A program made the translations under genes and the position numbers. This document shows positions 55,290-64,000 of a stretch of DNA of 64,000 nt, piece by piece. Source of the DNA: Macrothele yani (taxonomy: Eukaryota > Arthropoda > Arachnida > Araneae > Macrothelidae); assembly GCA_039090855.1 (NCBI GenBank), contig CM077006.1:50229336-50293335 (forward strand), given 5' to 3'. The first letter of the stretch is position 1, and the number at the start of each line of letters is the position of its first letter. The notes under the pieces were generated by a model, which saw only the letters and a program-made list of their open reading frames with translations, did not search any database and had not been told where the DNA came from.

Positions 55290-57147
55290 CTCTATCCTTT
55301 TGCAGTTTCACTGTTTTATACGTGCACTTTCTTACCAGTAATGCCTGATAGCATATGAATGTCGTCCAAAAGACATCAGCAGGTGCCTTGCCAATAAACC
55401 ATTTTCTTCAACCTAGATTGAATTTCTTGTCCTTTTATGGCTATTATGTCTTTTGTGTGGAGAGTAAATTCACTTTAGAATATAGGATGTTGTGCTCCGA
55501 TTGTGCTTGCAAACAAGAAATTACACGTAACTTGAAATATAAAGAATCTGTGCTATGGGCATAGTACTGGCTCACATCAATCCGTATTTCTCCAGTACTA
55601 CAGAGGAATAAACCAAGCACATAATTACAAAGTTCATAATGTTAACATTTTTAGTTTCATACAGAGAGCCTAATGGTCGAATATATCGGTGCATATTTCT
55701 TCCGTTACATTAGTTGGGACCGATTTCGTCCGCTAGCCGCATTTTGCAAATTTGTATCAGCATCTAGGTTGTTTCGAAAATTAGAGAAGAAAAAAATTAG
55801 GGAATCGCTAATATTTCCCTGCAAAGAATAAATGGGTTTATAAAAAGATTATATATACATTAGTGGCATAAAAAACCTGTTCGTGATGTAACATAGTTTT
55901 CAATAAATAATATTTCTGAAAAACACTTGCTCACAAAATAAGTGAAGAGTCGTTTGCTAGGTTATATTCCAAAACGCAATGGTTTTTCAAATGACATTTT
56001 TGTACCAAGGATAGAAAGTGAGTTTCGAAGATATTTTCTGTGTTGGGAAGCGAATGTTTTTCGACTGATAATCCACGAGTAAGAATGAATTTATACACGC
56101 AGCTTGTAAATAGTATTATGTTATTATGCATTGGTGAAAATTTTATTTAGCGCATAATAGCTTTTCAACATTTTTATATACACAAATTTTGCTTTGAATA
56201 CAAATTTTAGACTATGATAAATATGTCTAATACACCCAAAGTTAATATTTACAGCCTAAAGGAGTGATGCTTTTTTCCCAAGCGGAAGATTTAAGTTTAT
56301 TTGTTACTCCAAACAACCATTATATACACATATTTGTACTAGTACAAAATTTATTTCTTTTCTGATTTGTGGCTTGTAAATGAAAAGCATTCACGTAGAA
56401 TGAGTTATTTCGGTTCGTCATAACGGACAGAATATAGAAAGTAAGAAAATAGAGGTCGATCACAATGTCCGAACTTCTCTATATGCCCGGGGAAGGAAAC
56501 GGCAATCCATATGGGAAATTACTGAACTCTGAGAAAATATGAATAATCGATATCTGTAAAGCTGGAATGCAGTACCCCGAGGTTACGCCAACTCAGCAGA
56601 GTGCAACGCTATGCACCCCATGGTGTCATGATGGACACAGCAGTGCAGATACAGTTCCTGTTGTCCGCACATGTTGATCGGAAATAAGTGCAGACATCTA
56701 GCGTGCATGCTACAGCAAATCGTACACTCTACCAGACTACAGTTTACAAAACAGAGGCAACATTTGAAAACCCGACACTCTTTTCTTAGCAACAGCTTGC
56801 TAGCAGATTCTTTGCAAACCTATTGCCCCGCAGTCAGGGATGGCCCGTGATATTGTACATGGTTCACTGTAAACCGCCACACAGGAAAACTGCCACACAA
56901 GAAAACTGCCACATGCTTTTCATTAAGGGGCCGGGCACAAATTGCTATTCCTCGTTGTTGACTGACATTAAATAAAACAGTACAAAATCACAATATGTAG
57001 CATTATATGTTCTAATATATTGAGTATAATTATAAATTATTTGATGGCATGAGTGCGGTACGAAAAACTGACAATTACCATAATACCTATAATTGTTTAC
57101 TGCTAAGTGGTAATACCTAAAAGATAAATTCAAACACTAGAATATAC
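55290..57147. other. Intronic sequence with one weak exon candidate
   Basis: 55336-55412 on the minus strand is open (VEENGLLARHLLMSFGRHSY then AIRHYW) with a good donor (GTAAGA) but a weak acceptor. It does not resemble NUP188 or any protein I know. The remainder (55600-57147) shows no coding or repeat signal. Confidence 0.3.
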
Positions 57148-58489
57148 ATACTAACCAGAGGCAACTTTAGATCTTTTTAGGCCCTAGGCGCTAAAAGATT
57201 CAGGAGCCCCTCTCCCTTCTCATCGCTGCAGAAATCTTCATTCGTCAGATTAACATAAAAAAAAGTAAAGTCAAGAAAAAGGTTTTTACGCTTTTTGAAA
57301 TGCCATTCTATCTTCCTATAGTTAGAACGTTTTGTAAGAAACAGTGCTAGTGCAATCACTTTCTATGTCCGTGCACATCGAACATTTTGTTTTTAGAGAT
57401 ATTTAAAAAAATAGGAAATCAAAGGACATTAAATTTGGCATGTGAAATTCCCCATATACGTCATGAATTTACCGCTACGGGCTGTCAAAGTTGAAAATTC
57501 AAAACATTAAACTTCTTTTGTGAAGAAACTATTCAACTTAGAGGGAAAAATTATTTCTGTGCCTCTCAGATAGATTAGGCTTAACTTTTCCTTCTCAAAT
57601 ATTTAAATTTTCCATTTTATTTGTTAATTACTTGATAGAGTCCAAAGAATTTGGTTTCCACAGATTTTTTAAACATTTTTTGGGAATGGTAGGATATTAA
57701 CATTCATTAAATTTTTCCCATTCTAAATTACATTGCTATATCATAAATTTCCCGCCGAGAGTTCTCAAAGTGGAAATCTAGTAAATTTTAGCTTTACGCT
57801 ACGAAGAAAACATTTCAGTTACAGCAAAATTAATTTTTTTAAGTTTCGTACGTTAGGCAATACTGATTACTTTAGCACCTTTTCATTTGCAAATTACTTG
57901 GAAAATTTAACGCTAAGGGAGCTGTAAATAGAATTTCTCTAAATTTATCAATACGTTGCGTATTTGCCATAAAATTGGAATGCGTTTCAATTACAAAACG
58001 TGCTTTTTCTATTGCTTCAGCTTTAGAGAATCATCTTGTTTTTACGGCATCAGCAAATTAGTAGGCAACGAGCAGGGTGTCCAGCACAAAAAAAAAAAAA
58101 AAAAAAAATACCTGAAGACATTAGCAACCGAAAAAGTCCTCCACATTAGAAAATTCGTGTAAAATGCCATTTTTAAACATTACTTCATTTTAAAAGGGTG
58201 GATGACTTTTGGTGGAGGAGTTTTCCTGTGACGAACAATTCCCTAAATCGAAGAGATTCAGTCGTCCATGGCATAGACGAATGCCATGGACCAAGAAAGC
58301 TGGACAGTAAGAATTTCATCAGTTACTGCATGAAAGCGAGAATGTGAAGTTTCTTGAAAGTATTTTTTATTATTATTTTCATGGGAAAATTGAGAATATA
58401 TGCATTTTTTTACTATTCTGTCAAAAAGATGAATGAGAATTTTTATACCTGCACTGCAGTTATCAGAAACAGAAGCATGATAATTATTA

Positions 58490-59400
58490 GGTGTGCAAAT
58501 AAGTTTTAAAACGTTTTAAGGCAACGCAACATGTAATTTGATAGAAACCAACAATACCTTTACGAAATCAAAATATGCGCCGTCATTATCTATCACCATC
58601 GGTCGGGCAGCTGATGGATTCCAGCAATGAAGAACACTTCGTCGTGCGACGCGAGAAGCCGTCAACCCATTTTTGCACTTCGTCACATGTTCGGAACCGT
58701 ACAGCAGACAAACCGTGATGCATTGAGCGGAACAAATGATAGTCTGGAGGAGCTATGTCGGGACCATACGCCGGGAGCTCCAAAACTTCCCAGCCAAGCG
58801 TCAATAACGTTTCCTTGGCAGATTTCGGCACATGCGGCCTGGCGTTGTCATGCAATAATTTCACGGAACGCAAGCCTTTGTCTGTGAATGGACGTTTCCG
58901 ACAGATTTCCTGGTTCAATCACAGCAATTGTTGCTTGTAGCGATCAGCAGTAACAGTCTGACCATGTTCCAATAGTTCATAATATAGCACACCCTTCGTA
59001 TCCCACCAGCCGCAGAGAAGAATTTTCTTGGAGTGAATATTGTGTTTCGGTGTCGAAGTCGTTGCTTCACTGGGGTCTACCCAGTGATTTTTGCGTTTGG
59101 GATTGTCGCACTATATCCACTTTTCATCATCCGTAACGAATTTCCACAGGAAAGACTTTCTGTGTTGTTTATTCAACAGATTCAAACACTTCACGACTCG
59201 CTAATCCTTGTTCCTCTGTCTCAGGTCATATGGCACCCATTTTCCTTCCTTCTGAATCTTTCCCATTGCGTGTCAATGATAGGAAATGATTTGTTGAGTT
59301 ACCCCAGTTGTTCAGCTAGTTCTTTTTGTGTTTGAGACAAATCTTTATCCAGCAATGCTTGTTGCATGCTGGATAAAGATTCGTCTCAAACGCAAGAAGT
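58490..59400 (-). pseudogene. Mariner transposase remnant, C-terminal three quarters
   Basis: The end TTAGGTGTGCAAATAAGTTT at 58488 is mariner-like. On the minus strand: LSQTQKELAEQLG (second HTH), VTDDEKW (first Asp), KHNIHSKKILLCGWWDTKGV, LLHDNARPHVP (second Asp), GPDIAPPDYHLFRSMHHGLS (third Asp) and DEVQKWVDGF. It has five or so stops. The N-terminal end is replaced by a hairpin (59332-59392) and three tandem copies of GATTCGTCTCAAACGCAA-like sequence. Confidence 0.8.
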
Positions 59401-60617
59401 TTGATTCGTCTCAAACGCAAATTCGTCTCAAACGTAGCAGGCACTGTTGCAGCATGTACAGTCAGGAAAAAATGAGACCGAAATATACATGCACATAATT
59501 AAAAATTTGCAAAAATTTACAGAAATACTGTTTGGTATTTTCTAAAAAAAATTAAACAAAATTATGCTTCGTAGAGCGGAATTGCATATTGCGTATTAAC
59601 CAATCATGGCCTTTCTAAAGCTGTGGGAGCCTTGTTGACCTACAGGGACTGCTGCAGAGAGTAAGAGACGGCCGCTATCAACCTGTGCTTCAGCACAGGT
59701 CTTCTGTAAGTGACGGCACGTCACTGAACCCTCCCCACCCAGAGGGCACAAGAAACCAGATGATCAGAACTGGCTTCACCAGCGGCTGCTGATGCCATCT
59801 TCTCTCTCTTCTAACCTCCTTGGTCCCCGACTGCCTGAAGATAGGGTGGGTCATCTGACTGTACAACATATTTACACTTTATGATTATGACCTCGAATAG
59901 GTTCTCGTCTCCGAATGTAGAGCTAGACTTTTGTATTTTGTGGGAACCCAGACAAACCGAAAAATTTTCTTTTATAAAGCAGACAGTTTTAGATGCTTTT
60001 AAACAACGGTACTTGTGGTATTGTCTGTCGCGTCAAATTTGATGAGCACAAACAATAATTATCTTTGGAGGAACAATAAACAGTCTGAGGGGTCAATTTT
60101 TATACACACTTTCTATATATAGTAAACGGCAAATGAATAATAAAAAAAACTTGAAGAATTGATAACGAAAAACAAAATTTATGCACATATGCGTACGTGT
60201 ATTTTCCCCACGAAATACGCACAAAAATATTAGGGGTTCGAGGAACCCACAACAAAATAATTTGGGGTTCAAAAAGTGTCTGGAACCCACGAAGTCGGCG
60301 CCTATGGTTCCCTTACAGAGTCCGAACATGGATGAAACCTATTTTGGGGCCTCGTAATTCACGTTTTCGAATGTCATTTTACTCGTACGATAAGTCTTGT
60401 CATTACCTCTTAAACTAAACTTAATGGGGGAAAGGAATTTTACGGGAAAGATGGGGATGCATGTAAAACATAGAACTAAAGAGCAAAATTTTCATTATAT
60501 TCTACAAAAATTGGCCAGAAATAACACCCCAATTTCTAAGCTCAGTTCTAATGTAGTATAAAGTAATATTACCCTCAAAACAATATTTAGTGAGCCAGCA
60601 TTGCTAGTTTAATAAAT

Positions 60618-60850
60618 TCATACTTGTAGATAAAGTATTTCGATTTCCGGCGGAAATATGCCCCCAAATCTTCCCAAACGCAGAACAACGAATTTAACCC
60701 TCTCTGTATGACTTTTCTCATTTTTTAGATACAAAATAAAAATTATATATAAATCATTATTTTTGAGACCCTCCAGCATCGCGGGATCACGCTCCTGGAC
60801 GTCTTGACTTTCCTGTAAACCCGTCCCAGACAGCAGGACAATTAAGAATT
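60618..60850 (-). other. Open stretch after a strong splice acceptor (uncertain exon)
   Basis: CACTTTTCATTGTTTCAG on the minus strand is a very good acceptor, followed by GEFLIVLLSGTGLQESQDVQ and LEGLKNNDLY. The spacing E-L...ILL...L.E ... LLEGL loosely recalls the NUP188 N-terminus. No convincing donor follows, and the segment lies inside the hAT element, which argues against a host exon unless it was captured. Confidence 0.2.
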
Positions 60851-60903
60851 CGCCTGAAACAATGAAAAGTGTGAGAAGCGTGAATGCTCCCTTCACCTAC
60901 CAC

Positions 60904-61556
60904 AAGTGGAGTAACTAACTAGCACAACATGCCCCCCCCCCAATAAAAGGTTTACTTCAGCAGATGCATTTTTCGTGGTGTGTGTGTGTGTGGTGGTTGA
61001 GGGGGGGGGGTTATGAAGTCAGGGAGAGTGTCTGCAAAAGTAACGGCGGTACTTAGAGCCCTGTAGTTCTAACTTTTTAAGTAATAAATTTGGCAATACG
61101 TGTAATTGCTTTGTCCAAAACTAAAAAAAAAAAAAAAAATCACTTGAAGAAATCACCCTTTTACACATGGCAGATCTGCGACTGCCATGTCATGCACATA
61201 ATCCTAGGTAACTGACTGTTTTCCCACATCTTCTACGGGTAATCCTACTGTGGCCTCTCGCTTTTTCCTTAGCAGCGGAGAGAGAGGGCGATTGGAGAAT
61301 TATCGTATTACAACTCTGATGAGCCAAAGGGCCGAACACTTTCGATCTGTGGGGCATTCAGTGTTTCAAAAGTAAAACTAGGCATTTATTTAGGCAAAGC
61401 TAAATACAGTATATCTTAAAGCAAAATATGAATATTTGGGTTTAGTATTGTGCGTGTTCGATTTCTTTCATAAAACAGTAACTGGCAGCTGCAGTACGCC
61501 CCTTCGTTACCTGCGCCCCCCAGCTGTGGGGGTGGGAGCGGGTGGTTACGCCACTG
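60904..61556. mobile_element. hAT-type MITE nested in the larger hAT element
   Basis: CCTACCAC flanks it perfectly (60896-60903 and 61557-61564). The right end is the complement of CAGTGGCGTAACCACC, a transposon end seen widely in animals. The left end, AAGTGGAGTAAC, is the same with two changes. At 653 bp it has no coding sequence. Confidence 0.8.
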
Positions 61557-62084
61557 CCTACCACTAAAAGGAAGGCTAAAGTATTTTAACTGTTTCTTTC
61601 AAAATAAATACATCGATAAGAACTTGAAAATTCGGAGTATCAGCAACAGCAAGAAAAAATATATTTTAATAATATGAGAAAGTAAAATATCAATGGATAA
61701 TAAAAACAAAGTGGTTGCGTTTTAGTCCGTGAAAACGAAAACAAAACTGGTAGTCCAATCATACGTTTCCGGGGGCCCCCTCAAACTCTGGGGCCCTAGG
61801 TGCGCGCCTAGTGCGCCTAGTTGGAAATCCGCCCCTGATACTAACATATATAGAGTTTATTCGTTATTCGCTGAAGAACCAAGCGCATAACATGATAGCA
61901 ACTTCTTTTACAAATATACAAGCAACACACAAAATCACAATATATACCATTACACTAAAATATATTTATACACACAGTCGCATCAGAATAATATTACCAC
62001 CCCCGGAATTAGTATACCCGCCGAGGCGTGTTACGGAGTGCACATGACAAGGTCTACCACACAGATATAGAAGCGGCCGGCCAG

Positions 62085-62465
62085 AACAGATGAGCCATAG
62101 TGAGTTACGTCTGGGCACATTGGACAGAGGTAGTGATTTGATGGACGTTCAAAAAGGATGATCAATGGCTACCGAGCAAGGGTGGAAGCAGCTCATAAAC
62201 ATATGACTTCATGGGCTGTTCGCGAGTTGCTGTAGTAAGGGTGTACCAAGAATGGATCATTAGCACACAGAGTACCTCTCGAGGTCATAACTGTGGAGCC
62301 CCAAAGGCCATTGACCCCAGAGGAGAACGTTGCCTCCTTCGACTGGTAAAGAGCAATCGAAGCGCAACAGTGCAGCAGTTGACCACGCAAATGAACGCTG
62401 GGGCAACCAGGTACATGCTTCCGATAACAGTAGAGCGAACACTGTTACACATTTATGGTTTACGA
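62085..62465 (+). pseudogene. Tc1 transposase, N-terminal DNA-binding fragment
   Basis: The frame 62211-62460 reads GCSRVAVVRVYQEW, GAPKAIDPRGERCLLRLVKS and NRSATVQQLTTQMNAG, ending RTLLHIYGLR. This is the bipartite HTH of Tc1-like transposases. The preceding 120 bp hold the first helix in a broken frame. An A-run (62480-62494) follows and the catalytic domain is absent. Confidence 0.82.
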
Positions 62466-64000
62466 GTTATTTTCTCAAATAAAAAAAAAAAAAAAGATTG
62501 CTTTATCCTAGACAGGAAATGAAACATGATGAAAAACGAATTTAAAAGCTATTACAAATTCCGAAACGAAGACTGTTGCTGCTATTTGTGAGCTCATATC
62601 TAGCTTTTGTTATTTGGACACTAGAATACATGTAACTTTCTTAAAAAAATAAAGTACCAAAATTTTATATCATACATTTGTTTTACCAGTGACCTGTTCA
62701 GTGTGGGGTGGACAAGGTTTCCGGGCCCCTCTTCATTAGGTATCACTTGGTTCTTCGTTCTCTGGCTGCTTTTTTAAAAATATATTGCTACATATTTTTA
62801 AATATATTTTTTACGAATAATAAGAAGCGCCCTTTAGTATGGGGTATATATTTTTATCGCTTTGCAATATTTTGGCAGATGTTTTCTTCGGGATATCTTT
62901 TTATTTGCATCTTCAATAATTTGGGCCACCCCATAAAGAAATCCTCCGTGAGCCACTGTACTGTGTCTTACTTTTACTATTCATCATTTTTGATAATTAT
63001 TTTTCTTTTCATTTTTCACAATTACATCTTTTTCATGGAAAAAAATAATAAACGAAAAATTAATGTAGATTCGTTCGTTCTGTCGTGGCCAAACATTCAT
63101 TCCTTGTCCCAATAGCCCTGCTCCGTCCCGATTAACGTTGGTTCTGTTTTGAAACATTATTCGTGAAGAAGGGTCAGCACAATAGGTTTCACACGTAATT
63201 ACTCTTTCTCCAAATACTACATAAACCTGATACCGTCAGTCGATCCCCTTCGCTAAGGGGGAAATCTCATCCTCCATCGCCTGCTTAGCTGGGGATGATT
63301 CGTAAAAGCTTTGGTCAGCATCTTAGAGTATCAGCATGTGATTTCTGTTTTACATAAGTTTGAGGGTAGAAAAGCCAATAAACTGTAATGTAAGTGATTT
63401 AAATAATTACTGACATCCTAAACTAAAGGTTATGACAGCTCAGTTATTATTATTTGTGTGAAAACTTTTAATATTCAAGGAAAACGTCAATGATATGCCA
63501 CATTTTCAGTACTTGAAGTACCTAGAGCGCCACCTAGTAACGATAGGCTACACTACTCCATCTCAAATCAATTTAATTTTAAAATATTTCCTATAATTTT
63601 TTCTCAAATTTGATTGCCACTCCCTATAGTTCAGTGCCTTCTTCGTATGTGTGCGAATTTTCACAAGTCAGGAAGCATTTCTTGTATGAGAACTTATGTA
63701 ACAAAATTTTCCCATTGAAAATACATTGGCGGATTTTCACTTGACGTCCACCTTAAATGTTTGCTGCAGATCATGATCTGTAAACTAGAACATGGAAGCA
63801 AAGAAATGCATCATATAAACCTGTTGAAGAAAAAACTTTTGCTCAGCACTCTGATAAGAAAAATTACACACCAATGGGATGAAATTGTCATTGGTTGATG
63901 TCTACATCTGCACCAGCCTAAAAGTGGCAGACAAGGGTAACAATAAGGAAGGAATTTCAAGATAAATAAAATTTGGTTGGAGTGTGTTTAAAGAAATGAA
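62466..64000. other. Intronic sequence, nothing recognised
   Basis: The 135-codon frame at 62708-63115 is rich in Phe, Ile and Tyr, as translated AT-rich DNA often is, and has no homology I can see. A CTCF-like core on the minus strand is at 63525-63537. Confidence 0.4.

Larger units (their letters stand above)
57156..61837. mobile_element. hAT-type element, 4.7 kb, with perfect 8-bp target duplication
   Basis: ATACTAAC flanks it on both sides (57148-57155 and 61838-61845). The ends are imperfect inverted repeats: CAGAGGCAACTTTAG with GGCCCTAGGCGC inside, and the complement of CAGGGGCGGATTTCC with TAGGCGCGCACC inside. CAGRGGC ends plus an 8-bp duplication indicate the hAT superfamily. No transposase was recognised. 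The interior holds a mariner (58490-59400), a hAT MITE (60904-61556), a hairpin with 11-bp arms at 58264-58291, and an A-run at 58088-58108. Confidence 0.75.

Noticed and set aside
55336..55412. Possible minus-strand exon with donor GTAAGA
   Set aside because: The peptide does not resemble the NUP188 region expected upstream, and the acceptor is weak. Kept only as a remark.
60220..60320. Transposon end of the type CATAGGCGCCGAC (minus strand)
   Set aside because: The motif resembles a common animal transposon end, but I found no partner end or target duplication in the window.
62708..63115. 135-codon frame
   Set aside because: Composition (Phe, Ile, Tyr, Lys) is that of translated AT-rich non-coding DNA; no conserved motif.

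Overview
The window is AT-rich animal DNA, very probably from an arthropod or another invertebrate with large introns. It is almost entirely intron and transposon sequence. There is no bacterial gene organisation. Long open frames are broken pieces of transposases and reverse transcriptases. I cannot name the species.

Host gene. Five short exons on the minus strand, at 49551-49637, 33221-33297, 27382-27453, 20927-20978 and 1935-2135, have consensus splice sites and fit together in phase (0, 2, 2, 0). Together they encode 163 codons that resemble the N-terminal part of nucleoporin NUP188, an inner-ring scaffold protein of the nuclear pore. The gene runs right to left. Its introns here are about 16.3, 5.8, 6.4 and 18.8 kb. 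The 14.4 kb to the right and 1.9 kb to the left look like parts of the flanking introns. I found no other convincing exon.

Transposon layers, left to right. 0-9.5 kb: a tRNA-derived SINE, tandem arrays, a piggyBac-type TTAA element (4047-4533), a satellite-like array (6690-7475), and two mariner remnants. 10.3-11.7 kb: a Penelope-like element (PLE) remnant between inverted terminal repeats. 12.1-16.1 kb: a LINE split by a DD41D (rosa-like) transposon. 16.5-20.5 kb: a foldback element, a hAT-type MITE, a mariner and a LINE fragment. 22.6-26.9 kb: a PLE remnant split by a mariner and by a Tc1 element, then a Tc1 deletion derivative. 28-38.2 kb: two copies of one hAT-like repeat, each carrying different insertions, so each shows the other's pre-insertion site. 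32.6-33.0 kb: a large palindrome with tRNA-like arms. 38.7-40.2 kb: a Tc1 element. 41.9-45.4 kb: a nearly complete PLE with direct terminal repeats and an RTE LINE inside its reverse transcriptase. 45.4-48.1 kb: two long palindromes, one split by a DD41D element. 49.7-53.3 kb: DD41D pieces with SINE and LINE insertions. 57.1-61.8 kb: a 4.7 kb hAT-type element with its 8-bp target duplication, containing a mariner and a second hAT MITE. 62.1-62.5 kb: a Tc1 N-terminal fragment.

All transposase and reverse transcriptase frames carry stops or frameshifts, so nothing here looks able to move by itself. The unusual content is the set of nested insertions whose boundaries can be read exactly, the hammerhead-like motifs in two PLEs, several large palindromes, and two mariner copies sharing Asn at the third catalytic position.
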